Notes: generated by a model from the sequence alone, not told the origin. Shown: positions 1-6,587, numbered from the stretch's first letter. The stretch: DNA of 11,621 bases from an uncultured bacterium (GCA_902783355.1 CACZQQ010000292.1:1-11621); one strand, 5' to 3'. A program made the numbers and translations.

Positions 1-777
1 CTCCAGATTGACGCAGCCCTCGAAGGCATTGTCGCAGACATCCGTCACGCTGTCCGCCATTTTCACGCTGACAAGGGCCGTGTTGTTCTTGAAGCGGAGG
101 TGCTTGATGTCGCCCTCCACGACAAGGCGGAGGCTCCCCCCGTAGACGACGTTCCCCTCTCCGATGAGGCCCGCCTCCTCGCAGAAATGGATGGTGGCGC
201 CGTCGGCGACGGTCAGCGTCCGCCCCGCGGGGACGCGCACGTTGTGCCTGACGACGTGCTCCTTGTCGGCGCCCCAGGTCTCGTTCGCCGACAGCACGCC
301 CTCGTGCACGGCCACTTCATCGCCGTTCATGACCTCGACGCAGACGCCGACGGCGCTCTCGCCGGCCAGCGTCAGCACGCGCTCGCCGTCGGCGACACCG
401 GCCGAATTCCAGAAGGGCGTCCCCGCCGTCCAGCCGGCGGCCTCTTCGTAGTCGACCAGGAACGCGGGAGCCTCCTCCTCCTCCGTCGCCACGGGGGAGA
501 CGCGCTCCGTCCCCGTGACCACCTGATGCTGGCGCACGTCCATCCGGCAGGGCGGGGCCGACGGGACGAGCCGCCCGTCCTCATCGATGACGAACTTCGC
601 CCCCGGGGCGAAGGAGACGGCGGCGCCGTCGACGATGTACAGCGTCACGCCGCTGGCGATGGTGAGGTCGGCGTCAAGGACATGCTCCGCCTCCGCCGTC
701 CACGTCTCGCTCGTCTCCAGGGTTCCTCCGGGATGGTGGATGACCTCGCCGCACGCCAGCATCCCCAGGAAGCACAT
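1..777 (-). CDS. BspA-like leucine-rich-repeat surface protein, N-terminal part (runs off left edge; start disrupted)
   Basis: Reading the minus strand from 777 to 1 gives 259 codons without a stop, so the gene continues beyond the window. The last translated residues (VSVKMADSVTDVCDNAFEGCVNLE, broken here as VSVKMADSVTDV + CDNAFEGCVNLE) match the LRR_5/BspA repeat, typically found in secreted or surface adhesin-like proteins. Before it lie two related modules of about 55 residues, each with an ETW motif, a HVL/HVV step and an S/AG-x-TL-x-(I/V)xDGA step, probably beta-rich. No enzymatic motif is visible. The gene lies 50 bases downstream of the FGE-like gene on the same strand and is probably co-transcribed with it. 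The natural start appears to be ATG at 799-801, but an in-frame TAG at 781-783 cuts it off. I place the translatable frame at the next ATG (775-777), which gives MCFLGMLACGEV. Whether the gene is alive, reinitiated, or a pseudogene cannot be decided here. Confidence 0.72.
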   Translation of the reverse strand, partial: MCFLGMLACGEVIHHPGGTLETSETWTAEAEHVLDADLTIASGVTLYIVDGAAVSFAPGAKFVIDEDGRLVPSAPPCRMDVRQHQVVTGTERVSPVATEEEEAPAFLVDYEEAAGWTAGTPFWNSAGVADGERVLTLAGESAVGVCVEVMNGDEVAVHEGVLSANETWGADKEHVVRHNVRVPAGRTLTVADGATIHFCEEAGLIGEGNVVYGGSLRLVVEGDIKHLRFKNNTALVSVKMADSVTDVCDNAFEGCVNLE

Positions 778-801
778 CAGCTATGTCAAGATCTTCTTCA
801 T
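778..801 (-). other. Signal-peptide start of the LRR protein interrupted by an amber codon
   Basis: ATG at 799-801 opens MKKILT and then meets TAG at 781-783. The same frame continues as LMCFLGMLACGEV without another stop to the window edge. If the amber is bridged by any residue, the result is an ordinary signal peptide: a positive KK n-region, then a hydrophobic stretch ending at A-C. This argues that 801 is the ancestral start and that the TAG is a nonsense change or a sequence error. TAG also ends the DUF58 gene at 8645-8647, so amber is a normal stop in this genome and not a sense codon. Six bases separate the start of TAG from the next ATG, a geometry that permits reinitiation. Confidence 0.8.
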
Positions 802-806
802 CGTGT

Positions 807-814
807 TCACCTTT
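807..814 (-). promoter_or_regulatory. Shine-Dalgarno for the LRR protein
   Basis: AAAGGTGA on the minus strand sits 5 bases before the ATG at 799-801. It decides in favour of the upstream start and against 775-777, which has no comparable site at a usable distance. Confidence 0.75.
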
Positions 815-851
815 CAAGCATTCATTCGCGAAGGGAGAGGAAGCTGCCGCG

Positions 852-2210
852 TCAGAAGGGGCAGACGACGCGGAAACCCACATCCGCAGGAGTGGGGCGT
901 TTATCGTGCGGCCAGTCAGAGCGGCCGCCGCGGTGCGCGGAACGGTAATCAGATGAATCTTGCGCGATATAGTAGCCGCCGCCGCGGACAGCGTGCAGGT
1001 CTCCATTCGCATGCCCCACGGGGTCCGTCACGGGCATGGCCCCTCCCGGATAGTCCAGTACAGCGTCCGGGTAGTAGTAGCTGTGGATCCAATCCAGGCA
1101 CCACTCGCCCACGTTCCCGTGCATGTCATAGAGTCCCCAGGCATTCGGAAGGTAGCAGCCTACCACTGTGCGGCCAGAATAGCCGCCCTTTCCGTCCCAA
1201 CTGCTCCACGCCGTCGACGTATAGTTGCAAAAGCACCTTGCGACCTCCATCAGCTTCGGGTAATCTGTTTCATTGTCCATGTTCTTCCCCGAATTGAGGG
1301 AGGTCGTGGTTCCCGCGCGGCAGGCGTACTCCCACTGCGCCTCGGTGGGCAGGTCGAATTCAAGCCCCGTCTTCGCGCGCAGCTTCGCCAGGAAGGAATC
1401 CTCGTCCACGGCATGGCCGCCGGCCGGCCAGGACATGCCTACGCCCGTGCCGCGGATTTCGTCGTAGGAAAGGAGGATCATGGGGCGCGTCTTGCCTTCA
1501 CAATATTCGCCATATTCTAGAATTTCTTCTTTCACGCCCGCAATCAGGTCATGCTGTGCCGCTGTCATTTCGAAGACGCCGATGTAGAAGCCGCGCGTCA
1601 GCGTCACCTGATGCTGCGTCTCCCTGTCGGGACGACGCCCCCACTCGCTCTCCGGCGACCCCATCATGAAGACGCCGGCGGGTATGCGGCGCAGCCACAG
1701 CTGCGTCGTGCGGCAGGTGTCGTCGTTCAGGTCTGGCGCGCTGTCCGTGCCCCAGAACTCCCCCGTCTGCAAATCGACCACCCTGTAGGTCAGGACGCCC
1801 TTCGAGAGTTCGGCCCTGACCGTGAAGGAGGACGCATTGAAGGCGGGGTTGTCCTTCGCGGCATCCCAGACGAACTTCCGCGTACCTGTCGCGCCCAGGG
1901 GATAGGCCGTCTCCGCCGGATGCGTGACGAAGTTGACGCCGTCGGAGGAGAGCGTCCGCATGGCCACCTCGGCGCCTGTGGTCTCGTCGTGTCCGTACAG
2001 GCGCAGGAAGACAGGGGTGTTCGAGCCTGTCGCGGCGACGGTGCCCTCCGGCACGGAGACCGTGATGTCCACGAGCCCGTTCCAGGGCCAGCGCGGCTCG
2101 GCCTTCACCGAGAGCAGCTGCGCGTCGGCGCGGAAGGCGAAGGCCAGCGCGAATAGGAACGCGAACACACACGACCTGGCTATTTTCTTGCAGGGAAACG
2201 ATGACATCAT
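852..2210 (-). CDS. Secreted formylglycine-generating-enzyme-like (FGE/SUMF1 domain) protein
   Basis: A protein of 452 residues with an N-terminal signal peptide (positive KKIAR, hydrophobic residues 14-26, likely cleavage after ADA at 30), so exported. Residues 31-172 form an extra beta-rich domain (begins near WPWNGLVDITV) that I cannot name. Residues 173-450 are the FGE-sulfatase/SUMF1 fold: FMMGSPESEW near 181, DLPTEAQWEYACRAGT at 286-301, NAWGLYDMHGNVGEWCLDW at 356-374, VRGGG at 408-412 and VGFRV at 444-448. True FGEs oxidise a sulfatase cysteine using two catalytic cysteines in the segment after the RGG motif. Here 408-449 contains no cysteine, so sulfatase-activating chemistry is unlikely and a binding or structural role is more plausible (inference). 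Start: tandem ATG ATG at 2205-2210, with AGGGG about 9 bases upstream. It has its own promoter and LacI-type operator, and is followed after 50 bases by the LRR gene. Confidence 0.9.
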   Translation of the reverse strand: MMSSFPCKKIARSCVFAFLFALAFAFRADAQLLSVKAEPRWPWNGLVDITVSVPEGTVAATGSNTPVFLRLYGHDETTGAEVAMRTLSSDGVNFVTHPAETAYPLGATGTRKFVWDAAKDNPAFNASSFTVRAELSKGVLTYRVVDLQTGEFWGTDSAPDLNDDTCRTTQLWLRRIPAGVFMMGSPESEWGRRPDRETQHQVTLTRGFYIGVFEMTAAQHDLIAGVKEEILEYGEYCEGKTRPMILLSYDEIRGTGVGMSWPAGGHAVDEDSFLAKLRAKTGLEFDLPTEAQWEYACRAGTTTSLNSGKNMDNETDYPKLMEVARCFCNYTSTAWSSWDGKGGYSGRTVVGCYLPNAWGLYDMHGNVGEWCLDWIHSYYYPDAVLDYPGGAMPVTDPVGHANGDLHAVRGGGYYIAQDSSDYRSAHRGGRSDWPHDKRPTPADVGFRVVCPF

Positions 2211-2249
2211 GCGGCTGAACCCCTAGCGGTTTGGTGAATTTTGAGAACG

Positions 2250-2261
2250 GAAAGCGTTTTC
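2250..2261. promoter_or_regulatory. LacI/GalR-family-type operator upstream of the FGE-like gene
   Basis: GAAAGCGTTTTC is a 12-base imperfect palindrome centred on CG, matching in 5 of 6 pairs. It fits the GAAAnCGnTTTC pattern typical of LacI/GalR-family operators. It lies directly downstream of the inferred minus-strand -10 hexamer and covers the expected transcription start near 2260, a classical repressor position. No LacI-family gene is in the window, so the regulator is unknown. Confidence 0.5.
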
Positions 2262-2266
2262 TGCGT

Positions 2267-2272
2267 AATATA
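2267..2272 (-). promoter_or_regulatory. Probable -10 element for the FGE-like/LRR transcription unit
   Basis: On the minus strand TATATT followed by ACG lies about 57 bases before the FGE-like start, in an AT-rich island within GC-rich sequence. Similar TAT(A/C)TTA boxes occur before ispG and before the moxR-type gene. No recognisable TTGACA-like -35 was found at 16-18 bases. Confidence 0.45.
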
Positions 2273-2367
2273 GCACCCGAAGCAGGGACCGCCCCCCCCT
2301 GGAAGCCTTTGCGGGGTGGCGCAGATGCGGGCGCTAAGTGGCGTCCTCTCAGGTTGGCGCGCGGGAG

Positions 2368-2387
2368 GGCCGCGCGCCTGCGCGGCC
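2368..2387 (-). terminator. GC-rich hairpin just after the GH2 gene
   Basis: GGCCGCGC and GCGCGGCC form a perfect 8-base-pair stem with a 4-base loop, starting 10 bases past the GH2 stop codon. There is no T-run on the minus strand, so it is not a textbook intrinsic terminator. It could stabilise the mRNA 3' end or act with Rho. Confidence 0.35.
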
Positions 2388-2397
2388 GCCACCCCTT

Positions 2398-4677
2398 TCA
2401 GAAGAGTTCCTTGATATGGTAGAACTTCTGGTTGAGGGCCTGGAGCCATGCGCGGTATTGTTTCAGGCTGACCGGCGGGAAGCCCAGCGCGTAGTGGTTG
2501 AAGCCCTTGCGGCCGTCCGCCTCCCACTCCACAATGAGCATGCGCGCGCGTCCCTGCGAAATGCGGATTTGCCTGACAGTCGCAGAGGCATTGGAGTCCA
2601 CGCGGAAGGCGCCCTCGTCAATGGTCTCGCCGCTGTCCAGGTCATAGACGCGGTAGGGGCCGCCGGCGGCCGCCATGGTGTCGTTGGAGACGACGAGGCC
2701 AATGCACCAGTTGGCGGGTTCCGCGAAGGAGAGGTGGACCGGCTGCTGCGCATTCCTTATATAATAGTAGGCGAGCTTGCGGCGGTAGTAGTAGTCCACG
2801 ACGGCGTCGGAGAACTGCGGCCATCCGTCGATGACGTTCCACCAGATGAGGCCGCTGCGCCGCCATTTGCGCTGGCGGAAGCTCTCGATGAAGAACTTCA
2901 TGGCCTCGGCCTGCACAATCTGGGAGGCCTCGATGAAGCCGTGGAGGTCTTCGGGGACCTCGCCGAAGCAGCCGTCCACCTGGTCGATCATGAGCTGCGT
3001 GCGGTAGGAGAAGTCGCCCTCCATGTCGCCGAAGGGCTGCGCGGCATGGCAGTTCCAGCCCGCATTGCCGACGCGGCCGTTCCATGAGCCTTCCGGCAGG
3101 AACTGCTTGATGGAGGCCTCGCAGGGCATGCCGTGATAGCCGATTTCGCTGGCGAAGATGGCCAGATTGTCCTTGTAGAAGGGGTTCTTGTGGTTGTCGC
3201 GCGGTCCCCAGAGATGCTGTTCGGGGGAGCGGTAGCGGGCGTTGCGCCGCTTCAGGTCGTCGGCGAGATAGGGGCTGCAAGGCAGATAGTCGCGGGCGGG
3301 ATCGTGGAGGGCGACCGCCTGCGGCAGAATCTGGCGGCTGACGATGTTGGCGGAGGGCAGGCGGCGGCGCTGCGCGGGCGAGTAGAAGAAGGACTCGTCG
3401 CCCTCGTTGTCGCCGCACCAGAGGGCCAGCGAGGGATGCTGCCGCAGCGCCTCGATGGCGGCCTGCGCCTCCGTGGCGATCAGCTTGAGATACCACTCGT
3501 CCTGCGGCGGAATCTCGCAGGCGCCCATGAAGTCCTGCCAGACCATGAGGCCGTATTCGTCGCACAGGTCGAAGAAGTCGTCCCCTTCGAAGATGTTGCC
3601 TCCCCAGCAGCGGACCATGTTGCAGCCGAGGTCGCGGAAGAGGGCCAGCGCCTGCGGGACGCGCTCCGGATGTTCGCCGTGCAGCGCTTCCGAGGGCACC
3701 CAGTTGGAGCCTTTCACGAAGATGGGCACGCCGTTCACCACGAAGCGGAACTGGCCGGAGCCGTCCTCCGCAAGCGTCTCCGTTCGGTCGAGGGTGATTT
3801 CGCGCAGGCCTGTGCGGAAATGCTTTGTGTCCACAGTCTTGCCGTCGTGGATGAGGTCAAGCGTCACGTCATAGAGGTTCTGCTCTCCGGCGCCCAGCGG
3901 CCACCACAGTTTGGCGTCAGGGAAGGAGATGCGTTCCGTGCCCGTGACAAAGTAGGCGGGGAAGGTCTTATCGAGGGTGGAATCGCCGCATCTGAGGGCG
4001 AGGCGGATCTGGAAGCCGTCCAGCGTGGGCGCGTCGGTGACGAAGGACCAGTCCAGCAGGAGGCAGGCGCAGCCCTCTTCTATATTATAGGTATAGAGGT
4101 AGGTCTTGCCCCAACGCTCCGGCTTGAGGGTCTCCAACGAGACGCCGCGCCAGAGGCCCGCGCCCACGATGCGCGGCGCGATGTCCCACCCGTAGGTGTG
4201 GCGCGCGCGGCGGATGTAGAGCGATTCGTAGTTGTAGTGCTGGTGGGTGGCGAAGGGCGGCCGCTGGAATTGGCGTGCATAGTTCACGCTGGACTGGATG
4301 GCGACCTCCAGGCGGTTTCCGCCGTCGCGCAACGCGTCGGTGACGTCGAAGTCGTGGGCGATGAACATGTCCTGCGCCTGACCGACGACCATGCCGTTCA
4401 GACGGATTTCGGCGACGGTGTCAATGCCGCCGAAATGCAGTTGCACCCGCTCGCGCGAATTATGCTTAACTCCTTGGAATTCAACATGATACGTAAAATC
4501 AACGAATTCCCATGGGCGCAGGGCGACGGAATTGCAGTCCCAATAGGGGTCGCCGATGAGGCCGGCGCGGTGGAGATCGCCGATGACGTTGCCCGGCACC
4601 TGCGCGGGAATCGTGTGGGCCTGCTTGTCAACAGGCGAGACGAAGGAAAGTTTCCAGTCGAGACGGGAGAGATCCAT
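2398..4677 (-). CDS. Beta-mannosidase-like glycoside hydrolase, family GH2
   Basis: A 759-residue enzyme with no signal peptide, so probably cytoplasmic, where it would release terminal beta-mannose from imported oligosaccharides. The order is that of GH2 beta-mannosidases: N-terminal sugar-binding jelly roll (about 1-170), Ig-like domain (about 175-290), TIM barrel (about 300-640) and a short C-terminal domain. The barrel shows VRCWGGNIFE at 355-364 and WQDFM at 380-384. The acid/base glutamate is E425 in WCGDNE, and the nucleophile is E511 in ASEIGYHG. At 759 residues it is somewhat short for the family (about 800-900), mainly at the C-terminus. Start: ATG at 4675-4677 has AAGGAG 5 bases upstream and begins MDLSRLDWKLSF, as the fold requires. 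A longer open frame to 4947 overlaps ispG and is not used. It follows ispG after 19 bases, so the two are probably co-transcribed. Related GH2 exo-enzymes of other specificity cannot be excluded. Confidence 0.87.
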   Translation of the reverse strand: MDLSRLDWKLSFVSPVDKQAHTIPAQVPGNVIGDLHRAGLIGDPYWDCNSVALRPWEFVDFTYHVEFQGVKHNSRERVQLHFGGIDTVAEIRLNGMVVGQAQDMFIAHDFDVTDALRDGGNRLEVAIQSSVNYARQFQRPPFATHQHYNYESLYIRRARHTYGWDIAPRIVGAGLWRGVSLETLKPERWGKTYLYTYNIEEGCACLLLDWSFVTDAPTLDGFQIRLALRCGDSTLDKTFPAYFVTGTERISFPDAKLWWPLGAGEQNLYDVTLDLIHDGKTVDTKHFRTGLREITLDRTETLAEDGSGQFRFVVNGVPIFVKGSNWVPSEALHGEHPERVPQALALFRDLGCNMVRCWGGNIFEGDDFFDLCDEYGLMVWQDFMGACEIPPQDEWYLKLIATEAQAAIEALRQHPSLALWCGDNEGDESFFYSPAQRRRLPSANIVSRQILPQAVALHDPARDYLPCSPYLADDLKRRNARYRSPEQHLWGPRDNHKNPFYKDNLAIFASEIGYHGMPCEASIKQFLPEGSWNGRVGNAGWNCHAAQPFGDMEGDFSYRTQLMIDQVDGCFGEVPEDLHGFIEASQIVQAEAMKFFIESFRQRKWRRSGLIWWNVIDGWPQFSDAVVDYYYRRKLAYYYIRNAQQPVHLSFAEPANWCIGLVVSNDTMAAAGGPYRVYDLDSGETIDEGAFRVDSNASATVRQIRISQGRARMLIVEWEADGRKGFNHYALGFPPVSLKQYRAWLQALNQKFYHIKELF

Positions 4678-4682
4678 GGATG

Positions 4683-4688
4683 CTCCTT
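4683..4688 (-). promoter_or_regulatory. Shine-Dalgarno deciding the GH2 start
   Basis: AAGGAG on the minus strand, 5 bases before the ATG at 4675-4677, lies in the 19-base gap after the ispG stop. It rules out the long N-terminal extension that reads antisense-like low-complexity sequence through ispG. Confidence 0.8.
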
Positions 4689-4696
4689 GTCGTGAA

Positions 4697-5767
4697 TCAG
4701 TTGTCGTGGATGAAGGGCTGCAGTTCGGACATGAGGACGTCGAAGAGCTGCTCCTCTGGGAAGACGCGTACCTTCTGGCCGAGGCGGAAGAGGAGGCCAC
4801 GGCCGTTGCCGCCGGCGATGCCCAAATCCGCGTCCGCCGCCTCGCCTGGCCCGTTGACCTCGCAGCCCATGACGGCGATCTTCTGCAGCGCAATCCGCTT
4901 GCCGCTGGCGAGAATGCGGTCGATTTCGGCCTCGACGCGCCGCACAAGGGGAATCAGGTCGATGCGCGTGCGGCCGCAAGTCGGACAGGAGACGATCTGC
5001 GGGCGGCCGGGAAGCATGCCCAACGCCGCGAGAATCCGGCGGGCTGCCTTGACCTCCTCCACGGGGTCGGCGGTAAGGGAGACGCGCAGCGTGTCGCCGA
5101 TGCCCTCCAGCAGGAGGGCGCCGATGCCGATGGCGGATTTCAGGACGCCGAGGTCAGGCGTGCCGGCCTCGGTGACGCCGATGTGCTGCGGCCAGTCGGA
5201 GGCCGCCGCGAACTGACGGCAGGCGTCGCAGGTCTGTCGCAGGTCGGAGGCCTTCAGGCTTACCTTCAGGTGCCGGCAGCCCGCCGCCTCGAAGATCTTC
5301 AAATACTCCAACGCACTGGCGACCATGGCCTTGGCGGTGCGTCCATGGACGGCTTCCGCCTCCGGCGAAAGGCTGCCCATGTTGACGCCGACGCGCACGC
5401 AGCAGCCGGCCGCAGCCGCGGCGGCCGCGATTTCACGCACGAGCGTCGCGTCGCGGATGTTGCCTGGATTGACGCGCAGACCGTGGGCGCCGCATTCAAG
5501 CGCCAGCAGCGCCAGCCGTCCGTCGATGTGGATGTCTGCCACGACGGGCAGAGGGCTTTCGCGGCAGAGGACGCGCAGGCCGTCCGCCGAAGCGGCGTTC
5601 GGAAACGCCACGCGGACGACCTGGCAGCCTGCATCGGCGAGGGCATGGATCTGCGCCAGCGTGGCCGCCGCGTCGTCCGTGCGCGTATTGCACATGGATT
5701 GGATGACAGGCGGGCGGCCGCCGCCGATGGGAACGCCGCCCAGCAGGATTTCACGTGTCTTGCCCAT
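4697..5767 (-). CDS. ispG: 4-hydroxy-3-methylbut-2-enyl diphosphate synthase IspG (GcpE)
   Basis: Converts methylerythritol cyclodiphosphate to hydroxymethylbutenyl diphosphate, the penultimate step of the non-mevalonate isoprenoid pathway, in the cytoplasm. From the chosen start it has 356 residues, close to the short bacterial form (about 350-375). Visible signatures are VPIGGGRPPVIQSMCNTRT near the N-terminus, VADIHID, LRVNPGNI, VGVNMGSL, KVSLKASD, GITEAGTPDLG and GIGDTLRVSLTADPVEEV. The 4Fe-4S ligands are C261 and C264 (SCPTCGR), C302 and E309 (GCEVNGPGE). I chose ATG 5765-5767 because the 18 extra codons up to ATG 5819-5821 are AT-rich, use codons unlike the rest of the gene, and contain a promoter-like TATCTTACG. 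They also carry a leader string shared with the FGE-like gene. Neither start has a clear Shine-Dalgarno, so 5821 remains possible. First gene of the unit with the GH2 enzyme. Confidence 0.96.
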   Translation of the reverse strand: MGKTREILLGGVPIGGGRPPVIQSMCNTRTDDAAATLAQIHALADAGCQVVRVAFPNAASADGLRVLCRESPLPVVADIHIDGRLALLALECGAHGLRVNPGNIRDATLVREIAAAAAAAGCCVRVGVNMGSLSPEAEAVHGRTAKAMVASALEYLKIFEAAGCRHLKVSLKASDLRQTCDACRQFAAASDWPQHIGVTEAGTPDLGVLKSAIGIGALLLEGIGDTLRVSLTADPVEEVKAARRILAALGMLPGRPQIVSCPTCGRTRIDLIPLVRRVEAEIDRILASGKRIALQKIAVMGCEVNGPGEAADADLGIAGGNGRGLLFRLGQKVRVFPEEQLFDVLMSELQPFIHDN

Positions 5768-5808
5768 GGTGATGGAATTTTGAGAGATGGTGGGATGGAT
5801 TTTTTCGT

Positions 5809-5814
5809 AAGATA
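5809..5814 (-). promoter_or_regulatory. Possible -10 element for ispG
   Basis: TATCTT followed by ACG on the minus strand resembles the TATATTACG box before the FGE-like gene. Downstream, TCTCAAAATTC (5775-5785) also occurs in the FGE-like leader (2236-2246). If this is a promoter, translation must begin at 5767, giving a leader of about 35 bases. No convincing -35 is seen. Confidence 0.35.
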
Positions 5815-5880
5815 ATGCCATTTGGGCGTGCTTGCGCGAGCGAGAGACAATCTACTTGAAGACAGCCTGCAACTGACCCG

Positions 5881-6105
5881 CGCAGCAGCGCACGGGAGCG
5901 CACCACCCCATGCGGCAGACAGACACGGACCGCACCGCAGCAGCGCGCGGGAGCGCACCACCCCATGCGGCAGGCAGCCAGCGGGCCGCACCGCAGCAGC
6001 GCACGGAAGTGCGCGACCTCGCGTAACCGCTGGCAAGCGCCCGCAGGGCCGCGCAGCCTGCGGTTACCGCTCCCTGCTCTCCCCCGGCGCCCGCAAGGGC
6101 GCGAC
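5881..6105. repeat. Composite repeat array 1: units A1, A2, B1
   Basis: Unit A (CGCAGCAGCGCACGGGAGCG, then CACCACCCCATGCGGCAG, then a variable tail) occurs as A1 5881-5935 and A2 5936-5991. Unit B1 (5992-6105) begins with the same CGCAGCAGCGCACGG sequence and then diverges. B1 folds into three hairpins: 5999-6014 (GCGCAC/GTGCGC, loop GGAA), 6023-6067 (GTAACCGCtGGC/GCCtGCGGTTAC, one mismatch) and 6087-6102 (GCGCCC/GGGCGC, loop GCAA). The unit lengths of 55, 56 and 114 do not keep one reading frame, so this is not a protein repeat. Open frames here are composition artefacts of GC-rich DNA. Confidence 0.85.
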
Positions 6106-6270
6106 AAGTTGGGCTGCATCCACATGTCCGCAAAGATGCTGTTGCAAAACATTCTGTATTCCGCCGCAACAGTTGTGCACGGCCACGGGCCGTGCACTCA
6201 GGACGTCCGCCATGAACGGCATTTCGCACTGGCATTCCCGCCAATCAAAGGTCTTGCAACAGCCCTGTCT
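6106..6270. other. Unique 165-base spacer between the two repeat arrays
   Basis: Less GC-rich than the arrays. An inverted repeat GCTGTTGCAA (6138-6147) / TTGCAACAGC (6254-6263) encloses a second, perfect hairpin. The ends do not look like known insertion-sequence termini and no target duplication is evident. No gene is supported. It could be a small palindromic mobile remnant or part of a structured transcript. Confidence 0.45.
6175..6197. repeat. Perfect 10-base-pair inverted repeat
   Basis: GTGCACGGCC and GGCCGTGCAC are separated by only ACG, giving a very stable hairpin on either strand. No T-run follows on the plus strand, and the minus strand continues AACTG, so a standard intrinsic terminator is not supported. 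Confidence 0.7.
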
Positions 6271-6470
6271 CCATGCGGCAGGCAGACTGCAGTTGCCCAC
6301 CGCAGCCGCGCACGGGAGCGCACCACCCCATGCGGCAGACAGACTGCAGTTGCCCACCGCAGCAGCGCAGGAAGTGCGCGACCTCGCGTAACCGCTGGCA
6401 AGCGCCCGCAGGGGCGCGCAGCCTGCGGTTACCGCTCCCTGCTCTCCCCCAGCGCCCGCAAGGGCGCGAC
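6271..6470. repeat. Composite repeat array 2: A tail, A unit, B2
   Basis: A 30-base A tail (6271-6300) matches the tail of the following full A unit (6301-6357) at 29 of 30 positions. The first 44 bases of that unit match A1 at 43 positions. B2 (6358-6470) matches B1 with one deletion and two substitutions over about 113 bases. The three hairpins are kept: 6388-6432, with an inner GCGCCC/GGGCGC stem at 6402-6417 that is perfect only in this copy; 6452-6467 with loop GCAA; and the first stem at 6363-6378, shortened by the deletion to GCGCA/TGCGC. High identity between arrays 1 and 2 implies recent duplication or conversion. Confidence 0.85.
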
Positions 6471-6587
6471 GAAATGTTCTGTCAACTCCCGCTCCCCCAA
6501 GTCCCCAAAGTACATGAAAAATTACGTAAAAGCATAAGCATCTTTGGGATTGTGTGGGATTTCCGTCAGAACGGCGTTTTGGCGTGT

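Noticed and set aside
778..801. Reassignment of TAG to an amino acid
   Set aside because: TAG is the natural stop of the DUF58 gene at 8645-8647, one base before the next start, so a general recoding is not supported.
100..948. Long plus-strand open frame of 282 codons
   Set aside because: Antisense to the LRR gene; low-complexity, arginine- and alanine-rich, no domain, spans the end of the FGE-like gene.
3133..4695. Plus-strand open frame of 520 codons
   Set aside because: Exactly antisense to the GH2 enzyme, whose motifs and catalytic residues are intact; a GC-rich shadow.
4678..4947. 90-residue N-terminal extension of the GH2 enzyme
   Set aside because: Overlaps ispG in another frame, serine/arginine-rich; a good Shine-Dalgarno fixes the start at 4677.
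4556..5815. Plus-strand open frame of 419 codons
   Set aside because: Antisense to ispG and its downstream junction; no recognisable motif.
5881..6470. CRISPR array
   Set aside because: Repeats are long, directly adjacent or composite, without regularly sized unique spacers, and no cas gene is present.
5822..6537. Several open frames on both strands in the repeat region
   Set aside because: They reuse the same repeats in several frames, repeat lengths break the frame, and none has a ribosome site or a family match.
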